NCBI RefSeq assembly: GCF_052076105.1 | Contig: NZ_CP197245.1 | Location: 1 to 64,000 of the forward strand | Source of the DNA: Tardiphaga sp052076105 | GTDB lineage: Bacteria; Pseudomonadota; Alphaproteobacteria; Rhizobiales; Xanthobacteraceae | Length of the DNA stretch: 64,000 bases | Reading direction: 5' to 3' | In this document: positions 48,817-57,452 of the stretch, one piece after another | Layout of the letters: every line of letters starts with the position of its first letter | Position numbering within the stretch: the first letter of the stretch is position 1 | Position numbers and translations under genes: made by a program | The notes under the pieces: model-generated | Told to the model about the DNA's origin: nothing | The model's database searches: none | What the model saw: the letters and a program-made list of their open reading frames with translations, nothing else

Positions 48817-49845
48817 ATGAGCACCGTTCAAGACGTCTCCGCCGCTCCTGCGGTCGCTGCCGTTCCCAAGAAAGCAATGGCGCTCGGCCCGCTGGCATCG
48901 CTGATCATCCTGGCGCTGCTCATCGTCACCCCGCTGTTCGTGAAGAACTTCATCATCTTCCAGATGACGATGTGGCTGATCTACGCCATCGCAGTTCTCG
49001 CACTGAACATCCTGACCGGCGCCAGCGGCCAGTTCTCGCTCGGCCAGAGCGCGTTCTATGCGCTGGGCGCCTATACGTCGGCAATCCTGATGGAACATGT
49101 CGGCGTCAACTACGCACTGACGCTCCCTGTGGCTGGCCTTGTCTGCTTCATCGCCGGCTTCCTGTTCGGCCTGCCCGCGCTGCGGCTGTCCGGCATCTAC
49201 CTCGCGCTGGCGACCTTCGCCCTCGCGGTGGCGATGCCGCAGCTTCTGAAGCTTGGCGTGTTCGAACACTGGACCGGCGGCGTGCAGGGCCTCGTCGTCA
49301 CCAAGCCCGATGCACCGGAGATCTTCGCCTCGATGGGCCTGAAGGTGTCGCAGGACATGTGGCTGTACTTCTTCACCCTCGCGGTCACGATCGTGATCTA
49401 TCTCCTCTCGGTCAATCTGCTGAAGTCGCGGTCGGGCCGGGCGATGATGGCGATCCGCGACAACGAAATCGCCGCCTCGGCGATGGGTGTGGACGTGTCG
49501 CTTTACAAGACGCTGGCCTTCGGCGTCAGCGCCGGCATTACCGGCGTTGCCGGCGGTCTCGGCGCCATCGCCGTGCAGTTCGTGGCACCGGATGGTTACA
49601 CGATCCAGCTCGCCATCGCGCTGTTTCTCGGCATGGTGGTCGGCGGCGTCGGTTGGCTTCCCGGCTCGCTCGCCGGCGCGGCCTTCATCGTCTTCGTTCC
49701 GAATATTGCGGAACATATTTCGAAGGGTCTGTCTGGCGCCGTGTTTGGCGTCATCCTGATCATCATCATCTTCCTGCTCCCGAACGGGGCCAGGCAACTC
49801 GCCTATGGGGCCCAAAGCCTGATCGGCAAACTACGTAAACACTGA
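48817..49845 (+). CDS. livM: Branched-chain-type ABC transporter permease LivM
   Basis: 342-aa permease. The ATG at 48817 follows the livH stop by two bases; an upstream TTG (48811) is in frame but less likely. The polytopic body has LNILTGASGQFSLGQSAFYA, ALRLSGIYLALATFALAVAM and the cytoplasmic loop GRAMMAIRDNEIAASAMGVD. The C-terminus ends with a basic LIGKLRKH. The binding-protein gene begins six bases after its stop. Confidence 0.94.
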   Translation: MSTVQDVSAAPAVAAVPKKAMALGPLASLIILALLIVTPLFVKNFIIFQMTMWLIYAIAVLALNILTGASGQFSLGQSAFYALGAYTSAILMEHVGVNYALTLPVAGLVCFIAGFLFGLPALRLSGIYLALATFALAVAMPQLLKLGVFEHWTGGVQGLVVTKPDAPEIFASMGLKVSQDMWLYFFTLAVTIVIYLLSVNLLKSRSGRAMMAIRDNEIAASAMGVDVSLYKTLAFGVSAGITGVAGGLGAIAVQFVAPDGYTIQLAIALFLGMVVGGVGWLPGSLAGAAFIVFVPNIAEHISKGLSGAVFGVILIIIIFLLPNGARQLAYGAQSLIGKLRKH

Positions 49846-49851
49846 GGACCT

Positions 49852-51081
49852 ATGAACTGCAGAAACTTTCTGCGCATCGCCGCGCTCTCGAGCGCGGCGT
49901 TTGCGTTTCTCGCCTTCTCAACTTCCGCGAATGCCCAGAAGAAGTACGACACCGGGGCGAGCGATACCGAGATCAAGATCGGCAACATCATTCCCTACAG
50001 CGGACCCGCATCCGCTTACGGCATCATCGGGAAGATGGAAGAAGCCTACTTCAAGATGATCAACGATCAGGGTGGCATCAACGGCCGCAAGATCAACTTC
50101 GTCAGCTATGACGACGGCTATAGCCCGGCCAAGGCCGTGGAACAGACCCGCAAGCTCGTCGAATCCGACGAAGTACTGTTCGTGTTCGGTCCGCTCGGCA
50201 CGCCGTCGAACACCGCAATCATGAAGTATCTGAACGCCAAGAAGATCCCGCAACTGTTCGTCGCCACCGGCGCCACCAAATTCGGCGAGTACAAGACCGC
50301 GCCGTGGACGATGGGCTGGCAGCCGGCCTATCAGAGCGAAGGCCGCATCTTCGCGCAATACGCCATCACCGAGAAGCCGAACGGCAAGATCGCCGTGTTC
50401 TACCAGAACGACGACCTCGGCAAGGACATGCTGAAGGGCTTCAAGGATGGCCTCGGCGACAAGGCCTCGATGATCGTGGCCGAAGACAGCTACGAAGTGT
50501 CGGAGCCGACCATCGACTCGCACATCGTCAAGCTGAAGGCCTCGGGCGCAGACATCTTCATCTCGATCTCGACGCCGAAGTTCGCCGCACAGGCGATCAA
50601 GAAGGTGGCCGAGATCGGCTGGAAGCCGATGTTCTTCCAGAGCAATGTCGGCTCCTCCGTCGGCGCCGTGATGCGTCCCGCCGGGATCGAGAACTCCCAG
50701 GGCGTGTTGTCGCTGGCTTACGCCAAGGACGCGCTCGACCCGCAGTGGGACAATGACGAAGGCATGAAGAAGTATCTGGACTTCCTGGCCAAATACGCTC
50801 CCTTCGCCAACAAGGCGGAAAGCTCCGCACTCTATGGCTACGGTCAGGCACAGACCGTGGTGCAGGTGCTCAAGCAGGCCGGCGACGACCTGACCCGCGC
50901 CAATATCATGAAGCAGGCCGCCAGCCTGAAGGACTTCACGACCGACACACTGCTGCCGGGCGTCAAGATCAACACCTCGGCGACCGATTTCTATCCGATC
51001 GAGCAGCTGCGCATGATGCGCTTCACCGGCGAGAAGTGGGACGTGTTCGGCCCGCCGATCGACAGCAAGCTCGGCGGCTAA
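49852..51081 (+). CDS. HAAT-family ABC substrate-binding protein, first of two
   Basis: 409-aa periplasmic binding protein (type I fold, LivK/amide-binding family). The signal peptide is cleaved near ANA|QKKYDTG. The mature protein starts DTEIKIGNIIPYSGPASAYG and has INDQGGINGRKINFVSYDDG, LFVATGATKFGEYKTAPWTM and VLKQAGDDLTRANIMKQA. It is nearly the same length and sequence as the gene at 51402 and clearly a tandem duplicate. By operon context it delivers a carboxylic-acid ligand to LivHMGF; related proteins in Rhodopseudomonas bind organic or fatty acids, but the ligand here is not known. Confidence 0.92.
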   Translation: MNCRNFLRIAALSSAAFAFLAFSTSANAQKKYDTGASDTEIKIGNIIPYSGPASAYGIIGKMEEAYFKMINDQGGINGRKINFVSYDDGYSPAKAVEQTRKLVESDEVLFVFGPLGTPSNTAIMKYLNAKKIPQLFVATGATKFGEYKTAPWTMGWQPAYQSEGRIFAQYAITEKPNGKIAVFYQNDDLGKDMLKGFKDGLGDKASMIVAEDSYEVSEPTIDSHIVKLKASGADIFISISTPKFAAQAIKKVAEIGWKPMFFQSNVGSSVGAVMRPAGIENSQGVLSLAYAKDALDPQWDNDEGMKKYLDFLAKYAPFANKAESSALYGYGQAQTVVQVLKQAGDDLTRANIMKQAASLKDFTTDTLLPGVKINTSATDFYPIEQLRMMRFTGEKWDVFGPPIDSKLGG

Positions 51082-51112
51082 ACGTCCGCAAGAAAGCGAA
51101 CGTCTTACACTC

Positions 51113-51198
51113 CGTCATGGCCGGACTTGTTCCGGCCATCCACGCCTGTCTAAAGCGCAACCAAGACGTGGATGCCCGGGACAAGCCCGGGCATGACG
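51113..51198. repeat. Palindromic repeat (GTCATGCCCGG family)
   Basis: Arms CCGTCATGGCCGG and CCCGGGCATGACGG, with inner TCCACGCC / GACGTGGA segments. Lies between the two binding-protein genes. Same family as 280, 24655 and 38788. Confidence 0.88.
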
Positions 51199-51267
51199 GC
51201 TGATAGAACAGCGACAAAACTGCACTGCAACAAATCGCGCTCGAACATTAAAACTGCTTAATAAAAC

Positions 51268-51301
51268 AGCCCCTTACGACGAAAGTCGTGAGGGGCTTTT
51301 T
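51268..51301 (+). terminator. Strong intrinsic terminator upstream of the second binding protein
   Basis: 13-bp stem AGCCCCTTACGAC / GTCGTGAGGGGCT (one G-U pair) with a GAAA tetraloop and a run of five Ts. It stands 187 bp after the first binding-protein stop and 100 bp before the next ATG, so it either ends the liv operon or acts as an attenuator in the leader of the second gene. Confidence 0.88.
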
Positions 51302-51401
51302 CTTGATAGTTGCAGCGGAAGAGTATTCAATCCGGCGCGCCGCAGCATTCAATAATAGCAACAACAGACGCGGCTTTATCAAGAGATCAGGGAGATCAGA
51401 A

Positions 51402-52631
51402 ATGCCTTCGTTCAGCTCGCGTGCAATGACGTTCACGGTTGCCGCAGCCCTCAGTGCGGCCCTTGGCGGTACTGCCTTCGCCCAGAAAAAATACGACACC
51501 GGCGCGACAGACACCGAGATCAAGATCGGCAACATCATGCCCTATAGCGGCCCGGCCTCGGCCTATGGCGTGATCGGCAAGATGGAAGAAGCCTATTTCA
51601 GGATGATCAACGATCAGGGCGGCATCAACGGCCGCAAGATCAATTACATCACCTATGACGACGGCTACTCGCCGCCGAAGGCCGTGGAACAGGCACGCAA
51701 GCTCGTCGAATCCGACGAGGTGCTGTTCATCGCCAGCTCGCTCGGTACGGCATCGAACTCCGCCATTCAGAAATACATGAATGCCAAGAAGGTGCCGCAG
51801 CTGTTCGTGGCTACCGGCGCGACCAAGTTCGGCGACTACAAGGACTTCCCCTGGACCATGGGTTGGCAGCCGGCCTATCAGAGCGAATCCAGGATCTATG
51901 CGGCCTATCTGTTGAGGGAAAAGCCCGAGGCCAAGATCGCGATCATGTATCAGAACGACGATTTCGGCAAAGACATGCTGAAGGGTCTGAGGGATGGTCT
52001 CGGCGCCAAGGCGGCATCGATGATCGTTGCCGAGGAAAGCTATGAAGTGTCGGAGCCGACCATCGAGTCCCACATCGTCAAGGTGAAGGCGACCAATGCC
52101 GACACCTTCGTCAGCTTCACCACGCCGAAATTCGCCGCGCAGGCGATCAAGAAAGTGGCGGAGCTCGGCTGGAAGCCGACCTACATCCAGAGCAATGTCG
52201 GCGCGTCCGTCGGCAGCGTGATGAAGCCGGCCGGTTATGAAATCGCCCAGGGCATCCTGTCGGCGAACTACGCCAAGGACGGCGCCGATTCCAGCTGGGA
52301 CAATGACGAAGGCATGAAGAAATTCTACGCCTTCCTCGCCAAATACGCCCCCGGCATGGACAAGAACGACGGCTCGGTCGTCTATGGCTACGGCCAGGCG
52401 CAGACCATCGTGCAGGTGCTCAAGCAGGCCGGTGACAACCTGACCCGCGCGAACATCATGAAGGAAGCGGCGAACCTCAAGAACTTCGCGCCCGACACAT
52501 TGCTGCCCGGCGTGACGATCTCGACCTCGCCGACCGACTTCTACCCGATCGAGCAGTTGCAGATGCAGCGCTTCAAGGGCGAGAAGTGGGAGCTGTTCGG
52601 CCCGATCATCGCGGGCAAGATCGAAGGCTGA
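51402..52631 (+). CDS. HAAT-family ABC substrate-binding protein, second of two
   Basis: 409-aa periplasmic binding protein from ATG 51402 (GGGAG nine bases upstream). The signal peptide MPSFSSRAMTFTVAAALSAA ends at AFA|QKKYDTG. It shares most of its sequence with the upstream copy: the same length, the same ordered blocks (NIMPYSGPASAYGVIGKMEE, INDQGGINGRKINYITYDDG, ESDEVLFIASSLGTASNSAI) and scattered substitutions. The terminator and palindrome before it suggest separate expression. It may supply the same permease with a different ligand preference. Confidence 0.92.
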   Translation: MPSFSSRAMTFTVAAALSAALGGTAFAQKKYDTGATDTEIKIGNIMPYSGPASAYGVIGKMEEAYFRMINDQGGINGRKINYITYDDGYSPPKAVEQARKLVESDEVLFIASSLGTASNSAIQKYMNAKKVPQLFVATGATKFGDYKDFPWTMGWQPAYQSESRIYAAYLLREKPEAKIAIMYQNDDFGKDMLKGLRDGLGAKAASMIVAEESYEVSEPTIESHIVKVKATNADTFVSFTTPKFAAQAIKKVAELGWKPTYIQSNVGASVGSVMKPAGYEIAQGILSANYAKDGADSSWDNDEGMKKFYAFLAKYAPGMDKNDGSVVYGYGQAQTIVQVLKQAGDNLTRANIMKEAANLKNFAPDTLLPGVTISTSPTDFYPIEQLQMQRFKGEKWELFGPIIAGKIEG

Positions 52632-52637
52632 ATTTCC

Positions 52638-52689
52638 GATCTCTCCCCGCCCCCGGTTGAAGCGAAGCTTCACCAGGCGGGGAGAGATC
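52638..52689. terminator. Convergent hairpin terminator
   Basis: Perfect 14-bp arms GATCTCTCCCCGCC and GGCGGGGAGAGATC, plus an inner GAAGC/GCTTC hairpin, between the stop of the second binding-protein gene (+) and the stop of the next gene (-). No T run, so possibly a member of the CCTCTCCCCGC repeat family acting as a transcription barrier. Confidence 0.7.
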
Positions 52690-52693
52690 GAGA

Positions 52694-53182
52694 TCAATAA
52701 TAATCCCGGAACGCATCCGCGAGACTGTCGGGCTGCCAGTCGATCTGGTCCGACGCGATCGGATCGTCTGACAGCAATGCGCTCGCCTGCGTCTTGTAGT
52801 CCGGCGCCACATAATCCGCCTGCGGCAGACCACGGCGCACGATATCCTGATAGTTGAGATAATTGTCGCGATTGCCCACGAAGGTGCACATGCATTTGGC
52901 GGGATCGGCATAGAGATAGCGCGGGCCGTTCGGCGTGTTGTGCACGACGAAGCGATAGGCCGGCAATTTGCTCAAAGCCACCTTCCCTGCGGCATCGTTG
53001 GCGAAACGCGCCTTGAAGCCGGCAGACTCCATGTCGAAGCCGACTTTCTGAAGCACCGGCACGCTCGGCAATTCGCGCGCCACCAGCAGCGTGACATCGA
53101 GCAACGCCAGCACCGTGATGACAGCGAGCGCCATGCTGCGCGGGCGCAAAGTGGAAAGCGTCGTCATCGTCACTGCGCGCAT
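52694..53182 (-). CDS. Conserved-looking hypothetical membrane-anchored protein
   Basis: 162 aa with one N-terminal TM helix (SMALAVITVLALLDVTLLVA) and a soluble, probably periplasmic, remainder. Two cysteines lie close together in DPAKCMCTFVGNRDNYL, and the stretch is followed by YQDIVRRGLPQADYVAPDYK. No known family is recognised; the CMC pair might bind metal or form a disulfide. An ATG at 53167 is an alternative start. The codon pattern is typical of the genome, and the frame is closed by a hairpin downstream. Confidence 0.75.
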   Translation of the reverse strand: MRAVTMTTLSTLRPRSMALAVITVLALLDVTLLVARELPSVPVLQKVGFDMESAGFKARFANDAAGKVALSKLPAYRFVVHNTPNGPRYLYADPAKCMCTFVGNRDNYLNYQDIVRRGLPQADYVAPDYKTQASALLSDDPIASDQIDWQPDSLADAFRDYY

Positions 53183-53302
53183 GTCGCGAAACCCCGGCTA
53201 TGAGCGCGCATCGCCGCGCTCTGTTTGCGCCGATAATACCGGCCCATGCATGCGGTGTCACGACAGCGCCGCCGCGGCGCGCGATGCCGGTTAACGAATT
53301 CA

Positions 53303-53620
53303 TCACGCCGCCTCGCTGGCGACGAGCGCCTCCAGGACGCGCCAATACATCTCGTCCAGCATCGCTTGCTGTTGTTCTGCATTCAGAACGCGCCGTCGCT
53401 GAAACAGCAGACAGATCGGCCGACTTCCTGTGCAATGGTGTGCACGACGACAGGCCTTGATGACGCAAGTGCGATGGGTGCGAAGGATGTTCGCATTGCC
53501 GCGCTCGATCTCCTCGATGCAGGCGGCGACGATCATATCCGACAACCGCTTGGCCGCCAGGTCGCTCTTGTCCCTGGCGCGCTGCGCGAGATGCCAGGCA
53601 TCGTGTTGCGAGATGATCAT
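53303..53620 (-). CDS. Hypothetical protein (105 aa)
   Basis: Starts at ATG 53620 with GGAGTTCAC immediately upstream. The N-terminal part looks like real helical protein (HLAQRARDKSDLAAKRLSDM, ACIEEIERGNANIL) and the C-terminus also (EQQQAMLDEMYWRVLEALVA). The middle is rich in Cys, His and Arg (CVIKACRRAHHCTGSRPICL). No family is recognised. It could be a small regulatory or metal-binding protein, or partly a shadow frame. Confidence 0.55.
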   Translation of the reverse strand: MIISQHDAWHLAQRARDKSDLAAKRLSDMIVAACIEEIERGNANILRTHRTCVIKACRRAHHCTGSRPICLLFQRRRVLNAEQQQAMLDEMYWRVLEALVASEAA

Positions 53621-54560
53621 GTGAACTCCCGTTGTGACGATGATGATTGGATATGAGTGACTTGGGTGACGGCCACGCGCCGTCCTTGCCCGCGCCTGTG
53701 CGCGTGAGTGGCAGTCCCGTTGTTCTCCCTCAAAACGAGGGAGATGAAGCGCCGAAAGGCGCGACTTGGTATCAGTGCCGCAGCATGCTGTCCGGATCTC
53801 CGGACATCAGAGGCCGCGGAAACGCCTTTCGACGCTCCATCGTGGCGATTTCTGTCCCCGGGACCGTTCTTCCGGGCAAAGGCGCAGACCTCCGCAGTCC
53901 GCTTATCCCGACGATTTCCCGCCGTTCACCAATGCCACGTCCAGCCAGCATGAGTGGCAGACCCCCGTAGTGGGGCCGGACGGTGACCCAGGGCCTCCCG
54001 AGTGCGAGAGGAAACGTCTTCCTCCCGCCCGCAGGCGCCACATCCCGCCCCGCGCTAACAAGCGTCCCTGGCAACGCCCCTCAAAGTGGGACGGGATGCA
54101 ATGGAATATAATCTCCTCAAAAACAACGTCAAGGATTATTTTCATAAATCTTCGGAGACACCCGCCGGACTTCAGCGACCTATTCAATGTGGCAGCCGGC
54201 CAGAGATTTTGTCCGCCAGTTTCAGTTGCGACCGGTCCTTCGGTCATCAGCCTGTCGGTCAATGCACTTTCCCGGACTGCTTTCTCGGTCTGGAATGGTC
54301 TGCTGACGCGATCTTTGCCTCTGCGTAGTCGGGCCGTTCGGCAGCGTCGAAAATGTACTGTCGGTCGTCATTGATTGGCTGCGCTTCAATTCCACGATCA
54401 TTAATCATGGAGCGGCCTATCTGGCCTGAGAGGCGGCCCGGCCTCAGATATCATTGAAGCAATGAGTTTCCGGGTTCAGAAAGTGGTCGCTCAATCTCGG
54501 CAACCTAAACTTCCGACGCGAAGCACGAGGTCTATATTTTTGCGGCGACCTGCGTCGGGG
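53621..54560. other. Gene-free 940-bp stretch
   Basis: No frame here looks coding: those present are Arg/Ser/Pro-rich, mutually overlapping on both strands and without ribosome binding sites. The segment contains small hairpins such as CTCCCTCAAAACGAGGGAG, CCGGATCTCCGG and GGAGGAAGACG-type inverted pieces, and an AT-rich part around 54095-54160. Its C-rich section (53960-54100) has a loose resemblance to the spacer near 32600 (CATCCC-CCCCGCG followed by CGCCCCTC), which may indicate a decayed shared element. Confidence 0.4.
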
Positions 54561-54773
54561 CTATCCGGCGCGCAAGCTATATTTCTTATCGACGATCGGT
54601 GGCGCTGCGATGAGCCGAACGGTCCATTTGGTCGCAGACGCATCCATGACGATTGACTTGACCGATCCCGTGAGCGTCTGGCCGTTGAGCTGAAGCGCAC
54701 GCGGTAACCCATGGTACTGGGCCAGCCGAGCTCGCCTAGCTTCGACGAAGTCGGTGATTTCGATGACCTGCAT
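54561..54773 (-). CDS. Small hypothetical protein (70 aa)
   Basis: Begins MQVIEITDFVEARRARLAQY with GGAG six bases before the ATG. The second half reads as beta-strand-like (GQTLTGSVKSIVMDASATKW, TVRLIAAPP). This resembles short conserved hypotheticals found in Bradyrhizobium with a helical start and a NGRTLTG-type turn, but I cannot assign a role. It is preceded on the same strand by another small gene. Confidence 0.65.
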   Translation of the reverse strand: MQVIEITDFVEARRARLAQYHGLPRALQLNGQTLTGSVKSIVMDASATKWTVRLIAAPPIVDKKYSLRAG

Positions 54774-54839
54774 ATGCGCTCCAGATTGGATGCGGTACTC
54801 CAGACAAGGTCCGCAGCTAACAGAGGTAGCATCGCATGG

Positions 54840-55103
54840 TTAACGAAACATCGTGGCTGCAAGCAGCTCGGACGCCGGCGGCAGCTCAACGGGTGGAATT
54901 GACATCCAGACTTTGGGGCCGCGGATGAGCGCCCTCGGTCCTTCATTGTCGCAAATCAGCCACTCGGTCTCGTCCCAGATCACAAGGCAAGGGAATTCCT
55001 GAGGCAGCTTTTCCTTGTTGCCCCTTATCCAGGTCCCGCCGGCAACGATGATCCGCTCATCATTCTTCGGTGCGGTGCTGATCGGCTGCCAACCTTCGCT
55101 CAT
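54840..55103 (-). CDS. DUF551-like small protein (87 aa)
   Basis: Starts MSEGWQPISTAPKNDERIIV after AAGGA. The W-x-P-I-x-T-A-P-K opening followed by a small beta-rich domain (TWIRGNKEKLPQEFPCLVIW, EWLICDNEG) is characteristic of DUF551-type proteins common in phages and Rhizobiales. Function unknown; such genes are often accessory or mobile cargo. Confidence 0.72.
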   Translation of the reverse strand: MSEGWQPISTAPKNDERIIVAGGTWIRGNKEKLPQEFPCLVIWDETEWLICDNEGPRALIRGPKVWMSIPPVELPPASELLAATMFR

Positions 55104-55307
55104 TCTGTAGATCCTTCGACAAAGTCCGTTCGACTCAAGCCCGCGGTGTCTCAGTTAGAGGGAGGGAGACCGGAGCGCCACAAGGAACTCGCGGTGAAGG
55201 CAGCAGATATCCACGGCAATGGTGACAATCATCCCTTGCGCGTGCCGGAACACGGCAGGTTCCGCGAATTTGATTGACCGCGGCAGCGATGAGCGCATGG
55301 TTGAACG

Positions 55308-55646
55308 ATGCCTTTCAAACTCATCCCGGACGTCAAATCGAAGCAAAGAGATTGCTGGTTGATCCTCGAATTTAGTGGAGAGCCGATTTCCCTGTCGTTC
55401 GACGATGCAATCGAGTTCAAGATTCAGATCAGCCACATTCAGGAAACGGCAAGACCTAATGATCGCAAGATTGTAAGCGAAGTCGCGAACTGGTCAGCCC
55501 AGGTCGTGCCCAACTCGGGCGGCTTCGGGATCGTCTTTGAACATTCGCCGACGTCGACAACCAAGCTTTGGCTGAATGTGGATCAAGCGATTCGCTTCTC
55601 TGCAGAACTCCAGAAATTCATCGACATAGCCGGGAGCCGAAGTTGA
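55308..55646 (+). CDS. Hypothetical protein (112 aa)
   Basis: A mixed alpha/beta protein: KSKQRDCWLILEFSGEPISL and SFDDAIEFKIQISHIQE near the start, FGIVFEHSPTSTTKLWLNVD in the middle, and a final helix AIRFSAELQKFIDIA. No domain recognised. Its stop overlaps the TTG start of the next gene (TTGA), suggesting translational coupling. The antisense frame over its first half lacks protein-like character. Confidence 0.6.
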   Translation: MPFKLIPDVKSKQRDCWLILEFSGEPISLSFDDAIEFKIQISHIQETARPNDRKIVSEVANWSAQVVPNSGGFGIVFEHSPTSTTKLWLNVDQAIRFSAELQKFIDIAGSRS

Positions 55647-55852
55647 AGGGATTTTGGCTGGGTCACGTCGAACTGGTGCTGGCTGGCGTGAAGTACGAAG
55701 CCCGGTATGAAATCGTGGATGAAATGATCCACCTTTCGGTCGTTGACAAGCTCATGGTGGTCGCGAAACCGCTGCCGGGAGCGACGTATGAAGAGAGTGC
55801 TCTCCACGCGCTCGAGCAATTTGCGACCGGCAACACCGTTGCACGGTACTGA
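55643..55852 (+). CDS. Hypothetical protein (69 aa), coupled to the preceding gene
   Basis: Read from the TTG at 55643 (GGGAG upstream), the protein starts MKGFWLGHVELVLAGVKYEA and is a small alpha/beta protein (YEIVDEMIHLSVVDKLMVVA, then a helix ESALHALEQFATG). The longer frame from 55568 begins inside the previous gene with Cys/Ser/Arg-rich sequence and is unlikely. Function unknown; the pair 55308/55643 behaves as a two-gene unit. Confidence 0.62.
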   Translation: MKGFWLGHVELVLAGVKYEARYEIVDEMIHLSVVDKLMVVAKPLPGATYEESALHALEQFATGNTVARY

Positions 55853-55879
55853 CGTCGAGACGCTCTCGCCGGAATTGCG

Positions 55880-56068
55880 TCACTCGGCAGCGGATTTGCC
55901 CGCTTCGGTCGCTTCGTAGGCGATATCCGTTTTGTTCATGACGACGGGCGATAGCCAGCCAAGATCGACGAGGCGCTGATACCTGGTGCGATCAATATTG
56001 CCGGCCGTGTACTTTGCGCCTCCATGCGAGACGATTTCTCGGATCAGTTCGAGGTCTTCGTGATTCAT
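55880..56068 (-). CDS. Small hypothetical protein (62 aa), winged-helix-like
   Basis: MNHEDLELIREIVSHGGAKY, then DRTRYQRLVDLGWLSPVVMN and YEATEAGKSAAE. The pattern of a helix, a recognition-like helix with LVDLGWL, and a TxxG ending resembles the C-terminal half of winged-helix regulators. Too short for firm assignment. It is downstream of the GH130 gene's 3' side with no obvious shared promoter. Confidence 0.58.
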   Translation of the reverse strand: MNHEDLELIREIVSHGGAKYTAGNIDRTRYQRLVDLGWLSPVVMNKTDIAYEATEAGKSAAE

Positions 56069-56114
56069 GATTCTTGACTCTGAAATCGGAGGGAGTTCGT
56101 GCCATCGCAGGACA

Positions 56115-57452
56115 TCAAGGCTCCATTGCCGCCAGCAGGCTTTTTATATCGATCGTTGCGATATTCGAGTAGCTGTCCGAGATCGCATAGGGAAAGATGA
56201 TCCTGTCGCCATGGCGCATTGCGCCGCATGTGTAGACCACATTCGGGACATAGCCTTCGCGTTCGGATGGTGCGGGCCGGAGCAGAGGCTCGCGCAGGCG
56301 GCCTAATATCTTCGTTGGGTCGTTCTTGTCGAGAAGCGCTGCGCCGATCGAGTATTTGCGGACCGGACCAACCCCGTGTGTCAGCAGCAACCATCCCTCA
56401 TCCAGTTCGATGGGCGATCCACAATTACCGATCTGCACGAATTCCCAGGGGGCGGCAGGCGTCAAGATCGCTGTGCCGCCATCCCATGTGTACAGATCGT
56501 CCGAATAGATCAAATAGAGGTTCTCGTTGTCCTGTCGCGCGATCATCGCGAACCGGCCGTCGATCTTCCGGGGAAAGAGCGCCATTCCCTTGTTCTGGGC
56601 TGCGGTGCCGCGAAGGGCAGAGAAGCGAAACGAGACAAAGTCGGACGTCTCGATGATCTCCGATCGGATCGCACGCCCGCTATATGCGGTGTAGGTCGCG
56701 TAGTATGTGTCTTTTTCAGCGTCGCTGAATTTGACGAAGCGTGCATCCTCGATGCCGTTCGATTGCGAGGCTGTGATCGGAAAGATGACCCGTTCGCTGA
56801 TATCCTCGCCGCGATCGAATATGACGTCGATATCCTCGCCGTTCGGACCAGAGTCGAGGCGGCGTACCATCGGGTTTGATGCGAGACGGGTCGTCGGATC
56901 GATGCTGACCGTGCCATCCTCTGCTATGAGGCCCGTCCGGAATGTCAGCGACGAGATATGGCCTTCACCGACCGCTCGCAGGCTGAGAATGAAGCGAAGC
57001 GCACCACTGGCCAATCCGGACTGATCAGGATGGGGGACGATGCTGGGATTGAACAGTGCTGACGCCTCGAACGAATATTCGCTCAGAAAGTAAGCCCCGA
57101 CGAGCTGGCGCTGGACCGCGGTGAACTGGGTGTGGTCCCGAAGCGCGTCCTCCATATCATCGGCGCGGGCTTCGAAGGTCTGAAGCAAATTGCGGTGACG
57201 GCCCAGAAAATTCTCCAACACATCCGCCAACTGCGCCTCTGCCGTCGGCGCGTCCAGCGCGAGGATCCGATCGACGATGTGATTGGCGCGGGTTTTGTCC
57301 GTCGGATTGAGATCGCGCGGCTCTGTGGCGGGCTTGAAAGGGCGGACGATGACGCGTGATGCGTCCGGCCGGAGGTACAGCATCTGGCGATCAAGTAAGG
57401 GCGATTTGGGGGACAAGGGAATCTCGATCAGTGAAAGGTAAAGGGATGGCAT
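56115..57452 (-). CDS. GH130-family glycosidase/phosphorylase
   Basis: 445-aa five-bladed beta-propeller enzyme of the GH130 family, whose members phosphorolyse or hydrolyse beta-mannosides (for example beta-1,2-mannosides or mannosyl-glucose). Recognisable blocks are SSLTFRTGLIAEDG, SQSNGIEDARFVKFSDAE, TYYATYTAYSGRAIRSEI, VQIGNCGSPIELDEGWLLLT, THGVGPVRKYSIGAALLD and GYVPNVVYTCGAMRHGDRII. An N-terminal helical extension of ~110 residues (LENFLGRHRNLLQTFEARAD) precedes the propeller. There is no signal peptide, so it is cytoplasmic. Its ATG shares a base with the stop of the upstream GT4 gene (TGATG), indicating coupled translation. Confidence 0.88.
   Translation of the reverse strand: MPSLYLSLIEIPLSPKSPLLDRQMLYLRPDASRVIVRPFKPATEPRDLNPTDKTRANHIVDRILALDAPTAEAQLADVLENFLGRHRNLLQTFEARADDMEDALRDHTQFTAVQRQLVGAYFLSEYSFEASALFNPSIVPHPDQSGLASGALRFILSLRAVGEGHISSLTFRTGLIAEDGTVSIDPTTRLASNPMVRRLDSGPNGEDIDVIFDRGEDISERVIFPITASQSNGIEDARFVKFSDAEKDTYYATYTAYSGRAIRSEIIETSDFVSFRFSALRGTAAQNKGMALFPRKIDGRFAMIARQDNENLYLIYSDDLYTWDGGTAILTPAAPWEFVQIGNCGSPIELDEGWLLLTHGVGPVRKYSIGAALLDKNDPTKILGRLREPLLRPAPSEREGYVPNVVYTCGAMRHGDRIIFPYAISDSYSNIATIDIKSLLAAMEP

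Noticed and set aside
53766..54374. 202-codon plus-strand frame in the gene-free stretch
   Set aside because: Low-complexity Arg/Pro/Ser composition, no ribosome binding site, competing frames on both strands, no domain.
55155..55436. 93-codon minus-strand frame overlapping the 112-aa hypothetical gene
   Set aside because: Mostly antisense to a better-looking gene, with a less protein-like composition.
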